36,580 nt of DNA, from the NCBI GenBank assembly GCA_934394515.1, contig CAKRRU010000012.1, forward strand, positions 1-36,580, written 5' to 3'. The notes under the pieces are model-generated. The model saw only the letters and a list, made by a program, of their open reading frames with translations. It was not told the origin of the DNA and did no database searches. The position numbers and the translations under genes were made by a program. Of the stretch, positions 1 to 7,737 are shown piece by piece (the stretch's first letter is position 1; each line of letters begins with the position of its first letter). This DNA comes from an uncultured Acetatifactor sp. (GTDB taxonomy: Bacteria; Bacillota; Clostridia; Lachnospirales; Lachnospiraceae).

Positions 1-60
1 GTAAACATTGTTATCATACTCAATGGTAATACCATTTCTGAAATCACCTGCAGAAATCAT
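1..60 (-). CDS. efp: Elongation factor P, N-terminal fragment
   Basis: Only the first 20 codons are inside the window and the gene runs off the left edge. The visible residues MISAGDFRNGITIEY match the start of bacterial EF-P, the factor that relieves ribosome stalling at polyproline stretches. The ATG at 60 is preceded on the minus strand by a strong AGGAGG-type ribosome binding site (about 68-74). It lies downstream of the aroK-aroQ fusion but has its own promoter. An efp gene next to shikimate genes fits Clostridia. The identification rests on the N-terminus alone; the domain I lysine and the two OB domains cannot be checked here. Confidence 0.85.
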   Translation of the reverse strand, partial: MISAGDFRNGITIEYDNNVY

Positions 61-102
61 AATGTATTCCTCCTAAATATTTTCACGTCATAATTCTTTA
101 AC

Positions 103-131
103 ATTTTAATATAAAAACATGCACATTTCAA
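103..131 (-). promoter_or_regulatory. Sigma-A promoter for efp
   Basis: Read on the minus strand there is a -35 TTGAAA (126-131), a 17-bp spacer and a -10 TAAAAT (103-108). The start of efp is about 40 bp downstream. It lies after the stop codon of the aroK-aroQ fusion (167), so efp can be expressed independently of the shikimate operon. The call is from motif match only. Confidence 0.65.
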
Positions 132-166
132 CTACTTTTGAAAAAAAAATTCAATTTTCTCGGAAA

Positions 167-1156
167 CTACTGCCCATTCTCCCGCAGGAAGTCAATCGCC
201 TGCAGATATCCGTCCAGTCCCTGACCGTAGATCTGCCTGCTGCATACCGGTGCAGTCACGGAGATCTTACGGAACTCTTCTCTGCTCGTAATATCGGAAA
301 TATGTACTTCTACTTTCGGAATATCCACACTTGCCAGGGCATCCCTGATTGCATAGCTATAATGGGTATATGCACCCGGATTTATCACGATACCGTCTGT
401 TCCGTCAAAATAAGCCTCCTGGATTCTGTCAATGATAGCTCCTTCATGATTGCTCTGGAATGTCAGGATCTCTTCCCCGGTCTCCTTTGCCTTTTTGTCT
501 ATCAGATCCAGCAGATACTGATAATCCTGTGTTCCGTAGATCTTTTTCTCACGAATTCCCAGAAAATTCAGATTGGGGCCGTTGATCACCAAAATCTTCA
601 TCTTTTTCCTCTCCTTTTTCTTCTGTTCCGTTTTCTGTTTCCGCAGCTGCAGCTGTAATTCTTCCGCCAGTTCATCCGAATGGCGGTTATCCACATCCAG
701 TATGATATCCGCACATTCCGTGTAAATGGCATCTCTGACCGCCAGCAGTTCTCTTATTTTGCCCAGAGGATCGTCACACTGCAGCAGGGGTCTCGTGGTA
801 TCATTTTTCAGCCGCTCATAGACCACCTCCGGTGACACTCTCAGATATACTACCGTTCCGCATTTATGCAAGAGAGGACGGTTGACCGGATTTACCGGAG
901 TCCCTCCGCCCACCGACAGAATCCTCTCATATTTCTGTTCCCCGCACTTTTTCAGCATCTCTGTTTCCAGTTCCCGGAAATATGCCTCGCCGTCATCCGC
1001 AAAAATCTGCGTGATGCTCCTGCCCTCCTGTCTCTCGATCAGTTTGTCCGTATCCTCCACCGGCATCCGGAACAAATAGGATAACTTAAGTCCCAGAGTC
1101 GTCTTTCCTGACCCCATAAAACCGATCAGGACAATATTTTTCCGCTTGTGCTTCAT
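167..1156 (-). CDS. aroK/aroQ: Bifunctional shikimate kinase / type II 3-dehydroquinate dehydratase
   Basis: This 329-residue protein joins two shikimate-pathway enzymes. Residues 1 to about 170 are shikimate kinase: P-loop GFMGSGKTT, the shikimate-binding DTD region, the GGG loop and TRPLL. Residues 186-329 are a complete type II dehydroquinase: NGPNLNFLG, the catalytic-Tyr loop IYG, FQSNHEG, NPGAYTHYSYAI and EVHISD with the catalytic His. They are joined by a lysine/glutamate-rich linker. The ATG at 1156 lies 1 bp after the aroE stop, and in-frame codons further upstream lie inside aroE. An internal ATG at 601 begins the dehydratase domain and has its own Shine-Dalgarno (AAAGGAGAGG), so a separate AroQ may also be made. 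The two steps are not consecutive: AroQ is step 3, AroE step 4, AroK step 5. Confidence 0.9.
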   Translation of the reverse strand: MKHKRKNIVLIGFMGSGKTTLGLKLSYLFRMPVEDTDKLIERQEGRSITQIFADDGEAYFRELETEMLKKCGEQKYERILSVGGGTPVNPVNRPLLHKCGTVVYLRVSPEVVYERLKNDTTRPLLQCDDPLGKIRELLAVRDAIYTECADIILDVDNRHSDELAEELQLQLRKQKTEQKKKERKKMKILVINGPNLNFLGIREKKIYGTQDYQYLLDLIDKKAKETGEEILTFQSNHEGAIIDRIQEAYFDGTDGIVINPGAYTHYSYAIRDALASVDIPKVEVHISDITSREEFRKISVTAPVCSRQIYGQGLDGYLQAIDFLRENGQ

Positions 1157-1157
1157 A

Positions 1158-2045
1158 TTACTTCCCGTCCTCTGTCTGTTTCGCTTTCTGCATACGTTCA
1201 TATACCTTATCCGCCAGCCATGTTTCCACCTTACAGTCTGTCCACAATTCAAAGGCGATGATTCCCTGATAAAGAAGCATTTTCGCACCATTATAGGCTT
1301 TTCCGCCCTGTTTCTCCACCAGTTCCATGAATCGCGTCCTGGGCGGATTGAAGATCAGGTCGTATCCTGTATGGATTCTTTTGTAAAAATCCGGATCCTC
1401 GATGACTGCCGCATCACAGTGCGGATGCATTCCGACACTGGTTGCCTGGATCGCCAGATATTTTTTCCCTTCCGGGAGCGTATCATACGCATCTATGGCC
1501 AGTGCTTTGGCAAATTTTCTTCCTGCCAGGCGGTTGACTTCCTCTGCCACTTCCTGTGCCTTTTGCACCGTACGGTTAAGAATAATGGCATTCTTTGCTC
1601 CTTTATCCAAAAGCAGCATGGCAACAGCTCTTGCCACGCCTCCCGCTCCCAGGATCAGTACCTTTTGTCCCTTTACCTTTACGCCATCCTCGCACATGGC
1701 ACGATACAGTCCCGGCATATCGGTATTATATCCCTTATAGCCCTTTCCCGTCCGTACCAGCGTGTTGACGGCTCCGATATTGGCTGCCAGCGGATCGATC
1801 TCATCCAGGAAAGGTATCACTTCGCTCTTATAAGGAACCGTAACGTTCATTCCCAGCAGATTCAGCGCAAACGCTCCCCTGATCGCATCCTCCAGTCTTC
1901 CCGTCTCTACATGAAACGGAACATATGCCAGATTTTTCTCCAAAGCCATGGAAAGTGTATTGTGGATCACCGGAGACAGGGTATGTTCCACAGGATTTCC
2001 GATCAGTCCGCAGGTTCTGGTATATCCATTGATATCATTCAGCAT
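1158..2045 (-). CDS. aroE: Shikimate dehydrogenase (NADP+)
   Basis: The 295-residue product reduces 3-dehydroshikimate to shikimate in aromatic amino acid synthesis. The N-terminal substrate domain shows GLIGNPVEHTLSPVIHN, with the Ser that contacts the shikimate carboxylate, and NVTVPYK with the catalytic Lys. The central NADP-binding motif is GAGGVARA, followed by NRT, typical of NADP preference. The C-terminus has YNGAKMLLYQG. The ATG at 2045 is chosen over an upstream in-frame start at 2120 because it has GGAAAGGAAG just upstream and homology begins there. Its first codons overlap the end of yqeG by 11 bp, and it is followed 1 bp later by the kinase-dehydratase fusion, so translational coupling is likely. 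Confidence 0.95.
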   Translation of the reverse strand: MLNDINGYTRTCGLIGNPVEHTLSPVIHNTLSMALEKNLAYVPFHVETGRLEDAIRGAFALNLLGMNVTVPYKSEVIPFLDEIDPLAANIGAVNTLVRTGKGYKGYNTDMPGLYRAMCEDGVKVKGQKVLILGAGGVARAVAMLLLDKGAKNAIILNRTVQKAQEVAEEVNRLAGRKFAKALAIDAYDTLPEGKKYLAIQATSVGMHPHCDAAVIEDPDFYKRIHTGYDLIFNPPRTRFMELVEKQGGKAYNGAKMLLYQGIIAFELWTDCKVETWLADKVYERMQKAKQTEDGK

Positions 2046-2556
2046 TTTTTCTTCCTTTCCGGCGACATTGTCTGTGGTAAAAAAACAAAACAATTTTCTC
2101 CAGGTATCTTTTGAGTACAATCTGAATCTCTTCTTTGGGATGGATCGGCTTCGTCAGATAGGTCACGATCCCGCACTTTTTGGCGCCCCACACATCCGTA
2201 AACAACTGGTCTCCCACAAAAAGTGTGGTATCCTTTGTCGTATGCATCTGTTCCATGGCCTTCAGGTAGCCTTTCTGTCCCGGCTTTCCCGCCTTATAGA
2301 TATAAAAAGCTCCCACATCGTCCGCGAAACTTTTCACACGGGGTTCCTTGTTGTTCGACAAAAGCAGTGTCTGAAAACCGAGCTCTTTTAATTTTGCAAA
2401 AAGAGCTATTGCCCGGGGCGTTGCAGGTGCCCCGTGGGGAACCAGGGTATTGTCGATATCGAAAATGATTCCCCGATAGCCCTTTTCATATAACGCTTTG
2501 TAATCTATACCATAGGCGGAATCCACCTCATGATCCGGATAAAACTGTTGTAACAT
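2035..2556 (-). CDS. yqeG: YqeG-family HAD-IIIA phosphatase
   Basis: This 173-residue protein carries the four HAD motifs: DIDNTLVPH (nucleophile and acid/base Asp), LLLSNN, the Lys in GKPGQKG, and VGDQLFTDVWGAKK. That order and length are typical of the YqeG/Gep4-like HAD-IIIA subfamily. In eukaryotes Gep4 is a phosphatidylglycerophosphate phosphatase; the bacterial substrate is not settled, so no reaction is claimed. The ATG at 2556 follows AAAGGTG. An in-frame upstream extension overlaps the kinase-like gene and lacks family similarity. It sits between a P-loop kinase-like gene and aroE in the same operon, a linkage common in Firmicutes. Confidence 0.88.
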   Translation of the reverse strand: MLQQFYPDHEVDSAYGIDYKALYEKGYRGIIFDIDNTLVPHGAPATPRAIALFAKLKELGFQTLLLSNNKEPRVKSFADDVGAFYIYKAGKPGQKGYLKAMEQMHTTKDTTLFVGDQLFTDVWGAKKCGIVTYLTKPIHPKEEIQIVLKRYLEKIVLFFYHRQCRRKGRKNAE

Positions 2557-2561
2557 CTGTT

Positions 2562-3158
2562 TCACCTTTCTGGTTTTATGAAATAATCGGTATGTTCCTC
2601 GATGGAGAATGCCGCAAAGTACGCCTCTTCCATCGGGATCCATTTCTCCCTGAAATCCTGCAGCCGGTCTTTTCCGTTTCTTAATAAGATCCGTTCTTCC
2701 TGCAGCTTGCGGTCTATATCCATAAAAACTTTCCGGTCCATGTAATCACCCAAAACCGGATGGCAGCTGTAAGCACCTTCCACGATCACTATACCCTTGT
2801 TTTTCACAGGGATCAGACGCCCAAGTTCCATCCGGGAGCAGTCAAACCGCTGATAGGAGAAAGGAACCCGTTCTTTTAATCCGGGTAATACTTCCGCACG
2901 GAACCGTTCATAATGGACATTGCCTCCCGGTTCTTCTCTCCGCTCCACGGTCCGCAGTTCTATAGGAAGGAAAAAATCATCCATATGTATCACATCACCG
3001 TCCAGCCGCTCTGCCAGCCATGCCGCCAGTGTCGTCTTCCCTGCCGCGCATCTTCCGTCAATGGCTATGATCCGTACTTCTCCGGAAAGTGTCTGCAGTT
3101 CTGCGAGCAGTTCTTCCCGATCCGTCTTCTTGCTATGAATACAGCTTTGCGATTTCAT
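2562..3158 (-). CDS. Uridine-kinase-like P-loop phosphotransferase
   Basis: This 198-residue protein has a Walker A motif GRCAAGKTT near the N-terminus, then MDDFFLP (the substrate-side DD motif of uridine and pantothenate kinases) and IVIVEGAYS (Walker B-like), with a C-terminal DYF region. This places it among uridine-kinase-like small-molecule kinases. The actual substrate, nucleoside or other, cannot be decided from sequence. The start at 3158 is preferred because GGAGGC lies about 7 bp upstream; the alternative ATG at 3173 precedes that site. It overlaps the DUF3842 gene by 26 bp and ends 5 bp before yqeG, so it is part of the operon. Confidence 0.75.
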   Translation of the reverse strand: MKSQSCIHSKKTDREELLAELQTLSGEVRIIAIDGRCAAGKTTLAAWLAERLDGDVIHMDDFFLPIELRTVERREEPGGNVHYERFRAEVLPGLKERVPFSYQRFDCSRMELGRLIPVKNKGIVIVEGAYSCHPVLGDYMDRKVFMDIDRKLQEERILLRNGKDRLQDFREKWIPMEEAYFAAFSIEEHTDYFIKPER

Positions 3159-3540
3159 CCGCCGCCTCCGCAATGTATTCTCCCAGCCGTTTTCCTCCTG
3201 TACCTACAATAGTGGCATGGCACTTGCTCATAGGGATCAGGATCACATTAGCACCATTTGAGGTCACCGCCTCCGCCATCGCCGGTGTGATCTCTCCCAG
3301 CATGGCATTTGCCATCACGATGCCGACAGGTCCCACGATCACATCCACCCGTCTGCTGTTATATATAACGGCATTTTCTCCGGTTGCACCGTTCGTCACA
3401 CCGCTCTTCATCATATTGGCCGTGGCCGTGGCATTCGTTCCCACCGCAAGCAGTTCCGCCTCGGGAAACCGTTCTTTCATTACCTCCAGCAGGCTTTTTC
3501 CCACGCCTCCGCCCTGGCCGTCCATTACCATGATCCGCAT
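3133..3540 (-). CDS. DUF3842 family protein
   Basis: This 135-residue protein begins MRIMVMDGQGGGVGKS, a glycine-rich nucleotide-binding-like loop followed by alternating beta/alpha segments (LLAVGTNATATANM, VDVIVGPVGIVMANAM, NVILIPMSKCHATIVG). It matches the small DUF3842 family of Clostridia, whose function is unknown. The loop resembles a P-loop or Rossmann turn, but no catalytic residues can be assigned. It is the first gene of the operon, with a promoter about 40 bp upstream. The chosen ATG (3540) follows AGGAG and coincides with the family start; an in-frame upstream start overlaps the promoter. Confidence 0.8.
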   Translation of the reverse strand: MRIMVMDGQGGGVGKSLLEVMKERFPEAELLAVGTNATATANMMKSGVTNGATGENAVIYNSRRVDVIVGPVGIVMANAMLGEITPAMAEAVTSNGANVILIPMSKCHATIVGTGGKRLGEYIAEAADEIAKLYS

Positions 3541-3577
3541 AAAAATACTCCTGTAAAAATTAATACATAGCTTTTTT

Positions 3578-3606
3578 ATCATAGCATGGCAAATGCTATT
3601 TTGCAA
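3578..3606 (-). promoter_or_regulatory. Promoter of the DUF3842-yqeG-aroE-aroK/Q operon
   Basis: On the minus strand there is a -35 TTGCAA (3601-3606), a 17-bp spacer and a -10 TATGAT (3578-3583), about 38 bp upstream of the DUF3842 start. Its -35 element is only 6 bp from the -35 of the divergent ECF promoter, so a single DNA-binding event could affect both. Confidence 0.7.
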
Positions 3607-3612
3607 TTTATC

Positions 3613-3641
3613 TTGACAAAAAATTGTCCGCCATTTATTAT
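3613..3641 (+). promoter_or_regulatory. Promoter of the ECF S-component gene
   Basis: There is a perfect -35 TTGACA (3613-3618), a 17-bp spacer and a -10 TATTAT (3636-3641). Transcription should start near 3648, giving a leader of about 105 nt before the ATG at 3753. Confidence 0.75.
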
Positions 3642-3665
3642 AAATAATGCTTCACGAAGGAGCTT

Positions 3666-3719
3666 AACGCCAGAAGGCAGATCACCCCAGAAGGGGTCTG
3701 TGCCGTACTGGCGTTTTTT
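3666..3719 (+). terminator. Leader terminator (attenuator-like hairpin) upstream of ECF gene
   Basis: AACGCCAG (3666-3673) pairs with CTGGCGTT (3708-3715), and inside it GGCA/TGCC and CCCC/GGGG stems stack. Six T residues follow at 3714-3719. The hairpin lies between the promoter and the ECF start codon, where the only flanking genes diverge, so it cannot be the end of an upstream gene. A premature-termination (attenuation) role is inferred. The short upstream RNA did not match a riboswitch class I could recall. Confidence 0.7.
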
Positions 3720-3752
3720 ATTACTACTTATTCTCAGGAGGTCTTATCTCAA

Positions 3753-4325
3753 ATGAAAAAATTATCTGTTTTAAACAAGAGTATCATCACTGCCCTGTGT
3801 GTTGCCTTATGTGTGGTACTGCCTATGGCGCTGCATGCCATTCCCGGCGGCGGAGTCCTGTTCTCTCCCATGCATCTGCCGGTGCTTCTGTGCGGTATGA
3901 TCTGCGGTGCCCCCTTCGGTCTGGTCTGCGGACTGCTCGGACCTTTTGTGTCCAGTCTGCTCACCGGTATGCCTGCTTTCGGATATATGCCTGTCATGAT
4001 GATCGAGCTGGGGCTCTACGGTCTGATCAGCAGTCTGGTCATGAGATTTTTGCGCAGCGGCAGGCTGGTCATTGATCTGTATGCGTCTCTGGTCATTGCC
4101 ATGCTGGGAGGTCGTGTGATCACCGGCATCTTACGCGCACTGATCTTTGCAGGCGGTACTTACAGCTGGTCTGCATGGGCTACCGGGTATTTCGTATCCT
4201 GTTTCCCCGGTATTGTGATCCAGCTGATCCTGCTCCCTGCAATCTATGTGGCACTGGAGCGTGCCCGTCTGCTGCCGGTGCGTTATCCTGCGAAGACTGC
4301 CACTATAGAAAGTGAAAACGTCTGA
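3753..4325 (+). CDS. ECF transporter S component (substrate unknown)
   Basis: This 190-residue protein is very hydrophobic, with about six membrane segments separated by short loops. The features GGGVLFSPMHLPVLLCGM, followed by GLVCGLLGPFVSSLLTGMP and a C-terminal ALERARLL, are those of energy-coupling-factor S components (DUF3816-like). S components bind a vitamin or metal and share an EcfA-EcfA'-EcfT module, which is not present here, as expected for group II ECF systems. The ligand cannot be assigned from sequence. AGGAGG at 3736-3741 sets the start. The gene stands alone on the plus strand with its own promoter and attenuated leader, and is closed by a bidirectional terminator. Confidence 0.8.
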   Translation: MKKLSVLNKSIITALCVALCVVLPMALHAIPGGGVLFSPMHLPVLLCGMICGAPFGLVCGLLGPFVSSLLTGMPAFGYMPVMMIELGLYGLISSLVMRFLRSGRLVIDLYASLVIAMLGGRVITGILRALIFAGGTYSWSAWATGYFVSCFPGIVIQLILLPAIYVALERARLLPVRYPAKTATIESENV

Positions 4326-4375
4326 CATCACAGTTCGAAATCAACACCGGTGCGCTAATCAGACTTATAACACCA

Positions 4376-4419
4376 TAAAAAAGCGGCTCTTCTGTCTTAC
4401 GACAGGAGAGCCATTTTTT
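4376..4419. terminator. Bidirectional terminator between ECF and MATE genes
   Basis: A GC-rich stem (4385-4396 with 4401-4412) has a TTAC loop, with T6 on the plus side (4414-4419) and an A-run on the other side (4376-4382) that gives the U-tract for minus-strand transcripts. The MATE stop codon (4397-4399) lies in the loop, so the terminator overlaps the last codons of that gene. Confidence 0.88.
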
Positions 4420-5743
4420 GTCTGTAGATTCGTATGAAATAAAGTATCTCCGCCACTGCGGTGATCGACCACGAAAAGACATACAGCAGATACAAAGACG
4501 GTATCGTATGAAAATAAGCGAATACGGTATACACCCAGATCACCCGGAACACGCAGGATCCCATGATAACGATGAACATCGGTGCAATGCTCTTGCCCAT
4601 GGCTCTGGCCGCCGCGATCGTACAATCCATAAATGCCGATACGCAATAAGAAAATCCCATGATCGTCAAACGATACATGCCGGCATCCATGACTGCCGCA
4701 TCTCTTGTAAACAGGGATAAAAACGGTCTGCCGAAAAATACCAGCGATAATCCCAGGAGCAGTCCGATCCCGAAGGAATATGCCAGACTGATCAGGTAAC
4801 TGTTGCGCACTCTTTTCTTTTTCCCGGCTCCGTAATTCTGTCCCATGAAGCTGCCGCAGGCGGTATAGAAAGCTGCCATAACATCATACACCATGGCATC
4901 CGCATTCGTTGCTGCGGAATTTCCCGCTACCATGGTCGCATCGAAAGAATTCACGCCCATCTGCACAAAGCTGTTGGCAAACTGGAAGATCACATTCTGT
5001 AATCCGGAAGGCATTCCTAATTTCAGAACATCCTTTGTAAGCTCCGGATTCAGTTTCAGCCGGCTGATATGCAGGGCATAGATCTCCTTGCTCCGAAGCA
5101 GCGCCTGCAGGATCAGAATCGCCGAAACGTACTGGGATATAATGCTGGCCAGCGCCACTCCCGCCACATCCATTCTGCACACAATAACAAAGAACAGATT
5201 CAGAACAATATTCAGCACTCCGGAAAATCCCAGATAGTACAATGGCTTTTTCGTATTTCCCACCGCGCTGTACACCGCGTTACCAAAGTTATAAATTGCC
5301 AGTGCCGGCATTCCCAGATAATAAATCCTCAGGTATAATACCGCCTTGTCCAGAAGTTCTTCCTTCGTCTTCAATGCTGTCAGCATCCATTCAGACAGCC
5401 CTACTCCCAGTACCAGCAGCAGGACACCCATGATCAGGCTGACCAGTGCTGCGGAATGGATCGTCTTAGACAGGCTTTCCTTATCCTTTGCTCCATAATA
5501 TAATGCCGTCAGAACATTAATGCCTCCCGACAGGCCGATCAGGAATCCGGTATACATTGTAACCAATGTTGCCGTCGATCCCACCGCTCCCAGTGACAGA
5601 GAGCCGGCGAACTGCCCGATCACCGCTATGTCCGCCATATTGAAAAGTACCTGTAACAAATTAGACAGCATTAACGGTACACTGAAGATCAGTATTTTTC
5701 TCCCCAGGGATCCTTCCGTCAGATCCTGCATATTTTGTTTCAT
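4397..5743 (-). CDS. MATE family efflux transporter
   Basis: This 448-residue integral membrane protein has twelve predicted hydrophobic segments in two homologous halves. It starts with LTEGSLGRKILIFSVPLMLSN and NMADIAVIGQF, the characteristic entry of DinF/NorM-like MATE exporters, which expel drugs or metabolites in exchange for Na+ or H+. Internal GSFMGQNYGAGKKKRVR is a typical loop near the start of the second half. The substrate is unknown. The ATG follows GGAAGAGGATAAGAA. It lies 61 bp after the PIN-domain gene on the same strand with no clear promoter between, so it may be the last gene of that transcript. Confidence 0.92.
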   Translation of the reverse strand: MKQNMQDLTEGSLGRKILIFSVPLMLSNLLQVLFNMADIAVIGQFAGSLSLGAVGSTATLVTMYTGFLIGLSGGINVLTALYYGAKDKESLSKTIHSAALVSLIMGVLLLVLGVGLSEWMLTALKTKEELLDKAVLYLRIYYLGMPALAIYNFGNAVYSAVGNTKKPLYYLGFSGVLNIVLNLFFVIVCRMDVAGVALASIISQYVSAILILQALLRSKEIYALHISRLKLNPELTKDVLKLGMPSGLQNVIFQFANSFVQMGVNSFDATMVAGNSAATNADAMVYDVMAAFYTACGSFMGQNYGAGKKKRVRNSYLISLAYSFGIGLLLGLSLVFFGRPFLSLFTRDAAVMDAGMYRLTIMGFSYCVSAFMDCTIAAARAMGKSIAPMFIVIMGSCVFRVIWVYTVFAYFHTIPSLYLLYVFSWSITAVAEILYFIRIYRQKMALLS

Positions 5744-5804
5744 TTCTTATCCTCTTCCTACTGTTTATTTCCCGATTTTTATTCCGCCGTGTTCCATTCC
5801 GGCT

Positions 5805-6692
5805 TTACTTTCCCTTTTTATCAGCGATCAGCGGCTTAATTGCGGAATAGATTTCGCTGGTACGCTTACTGTCCTTGAACTCCTTGTTCAGGGCATTGTT
5901 GATCCCCTGTTTTGTTTTATACTGGCGGATGAATTTCACCACCTGCGGAACAATCGTCCGGTCAGACAGTACCTTCTCCACCGCCAGCGTCAGCTCATCC
6001 GGTTGCTCCGCCGTTTTGTCTGTAACTTTGTCTGTAACTTTGTCTGCAGCTTTTTTCTGCGTGGTCTTCCGGGTGTTGCCGCCTTTTTTCTTTGTCTGCT
6101 TTTTCGCAGGTTCTTCCGCTTTTTCGAAAATCTCTTCCGGTTTTACGATATCCGCAGGGGACTCCGGCTCTGTTTCTGTCATCTCCTGCAGCATCTCTTC
6201 CGGTTTAGGATCTTCCGGCAGGATCTCAGGCAGGATCTGTTCTTCCGTCTCCGGCTCCGTTTTCTCCGTCTGCTCCTCAAAAATATCCACCGTAAGCGAA
6301 TTTTCTTCCTCTGTCCGGTTCTTTCCCCACAACAGATTACGGGCGATCCGTACCGGCACTCCCTGTGCCTTCCAATATACCATCAGACTGGTAAAGCCGT
6401 TATCCTTGGTCACAATAAAGTAATTCGGATGGATGTCTTCTTTCTGCTGCTCACAGATCAGATACCCCAGATACGTTGCCAGTTGGAAATCCAGTGCGTT
6501 CTTGGTTCCCACCGCCACCTTATGATAAATGATGTGCGCCTTTGTCTCGTTCAGTTTCCTGTGCAGGTCAAAGGTCATACTGTCGGCATTGTCACTGTAA
6601 AAAATGCAGACCGTATCTTCCTCTGTCAGCAGTTCCACTCCCTCCATGCCGCGACTTTTCACATTTTCAAAATCAATCAGATAATAGCTCAT
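5805..6692 (-). CDS. PIN-like nuclease-domain protein with charged linker and C-terminal domain
   Basis: This 295-residue protein has three parts. Residues 1 to about 120 form a PIN/NYN-like fold (PIN_7-like): acidic D7 and E9 in LIDFENV, D68 in NALDFQL, and D97 in TKDNGF are placed as metal ligands of an RNase site. Residues 125-230 are a Pro/Glu-rich then Lys-rich low-complexity linker. Residues 231-295 form a compact helical domain (VVKFIRQYKTKQGINNAL). An RNA target is inferred; none is visible. The start overlaps the preceding coiled-coil membrane protein gene by 20 bp, with GGAGAAGG as the ribosome binding site, indicating coupled translation. There is no adjacent antitoxin-like gene, so a toxin role is not supported. 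Confidence 0.75.
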   Translation of the reverse strand: MSYYLIDFENVKSRGMEGVELLTEEDTVCIFYSDNADSMTFDLHRKLNETKAHIIYHKVAVGTKNALDFQLATYLGYLICEQQKEDIHPNYFIVTKDNGFTSLMVYWKAQGVPVRIARNLLWGKNRTEEENSLTVDIFEEQTEKTEPETEEQILPEILPEDPKPEEMLQEMTETEPESPADIVKPEEIFEKAEEPAKKQTKKKGGNTRKTTQKKAADKVTDKVTDKTAEQPDELTLAVEKVLSDRTIVPQVVKFIRQYKTKQGINNALNKEFKDSKRTSEIYSAIKPLIADKKGK

Positions 6693-7734
6693 TTTCCTTC
6701 TCCCCGTCTGTTTCTGTTTTCTTCACTTCCGTGGCAGCCGGCTGTTCCGCAGCTTCTGTCTCTTTTGATCTTGGTGCCGTTTCTTCCGTTTCCGACATTT
6801 CCGTCTTGCTCTCTTCCACTGCTTCCCTTTTCTTAGCCGGATGCTTTCCTCTCATCTTTTCTTTCCAGTCAGAGATGATCTCATCCTTACGTTTCTTCCG
6901 TTCTCTTCGTTTTGCAGCCCGCTCCTGTCTTGCTTCTTCCTTTAGATCCAGTTTTTCCTGTTTTTTAATCTGTTTTGCCAGTGCCTTTTCTTCCAGCTGC
7001 ACTTCCTTGGCGGCAGCTTTCTCAATATCACGGATATAGCGGTCCGCCTTTTTATGATTCTTGCGATCGATCCGATAAGGATCATACAGGAAATATGATA
7101 CCGCACCCAGTATCAGAAGTATCACTCCGGCGATCGTCAATACCGGCACAATACGTGTATACTCCGTAAATCCCAGTTCAAAACAGACAAATACCACCAG
7201 CATGATCGGGAACAATAGCAGATACAATATTCTTGTCACCACATCCAACAGGGCATGCTGTTTCTTTCCGTTCGTCAGAAGTGTTCCCTCTATGGCAGTA
7301 TAAAATGCCATGAACACACATAATTCCGAACCGAATCCATGAAGGAATCCACAAATGGCGGTCAGCACCAGAGACAGGAAAAACATACCGAACGCTGTTC
7401 CCTGATACCATGCATTACGATACTCCGTCATGCCCTGCAATTTGTCTTCGCTGATACCGTGCATCCGGTATACATCGTTGCGGATCAGGCGTTCAAACTC
7501 TTCGTTATACTTCTGTTCTTCTCTGGTATTCCGCAGGTGGTCTTCCACCGCCTTGCTCATCTGCTCAATATATTCCTGTTCCTTGCGGATCCGCCTGGCC
7601 CGCAGCTGTTCCAGCTCATTCCGGCGTCTGACTTCCTCTTCCAGTTTCTGTACTTTGCCGATCCGGGGATTCTTCACCTTGATCTCCGGGGCATCCGGAT
7701 TCTTTACACTTTCGTTATTTTCCTGACTGTCCAT
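6673..7734 (-). CDS. Coiled-coil membrane protein of unknown function
   Basis: I do not recognise a named family. The 353-residue product has a charged N-terminal coiled coil (about residues 25-85, rich in E/R/Q) and four membrane segments (about 113-131, 135-153, 167-187, 196-217). A second long, very basic coiled coil follows (about 225-310), ending in an acidic tail. Both termini are probably cytoplasmic given the even number of segments. The ATG at 7734 follows AAGGTGG and lies 3 bp after the stop of the DUF6020 gene; its end overlaps the PIN-domain gene. The layout suggests a membrane platform co-expressed with a PIN-type nuclease, but this is inference only. Confidence 0.75.
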   Translation of the reverse strand: MDSQENNESVKNPDAPEIKVKNPRIGKVQKLEEEVRRRNELEQLRARRIRKEQEYIEQMSKAVEDHLRNTREEQKYNEEFERLIRNDVYRMHGISEDKLQGMTEYRNAWYQGTAFGMFFLSLVLTAICGFLHGFGSELCVFMAFYTAIEGTLLTNGKKQHALLDVVTRILYLLLFPIMLVVFVCFELGFTEYTRIVPVLTIAGVILLILGAVSYFLYDPYRIDRKNHKKADRYIRDIEKAAAKEVQLEEKALAKQIKKQEKLDLKEEARQERAAKRRERKKRKDEIISDWKEKMRGKHPAKKREAVEESKTEMSETEETAPRSKETEAAEQPAATEVKKTETDGEKENELLSD

Positions 7735-7737
7735 TGA

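Noticed and set aside
119..658. Plus-strand frame of 179 codons opposite the aroK-aroQ fusion
   Set aside because: It is antisense to a well-supported enzyme, has no ribosome binding site and no family features.
3643..3719. THF, preQ1 or guanidine-II riboswitch ahead of the ECF gene
   Set aside because: None of the conserved cores (THF junction, preQ1 A-rich tail, paired ACGR loops) is present.
5520..6836. 438-codon plus-strand frame
   Set aside because: It runs antisense to the MATE, PIN-domain and coiled-coil genes; the Phe/Arg-rich composition reflects the reverse complement of Lys/Glu-rich codons.
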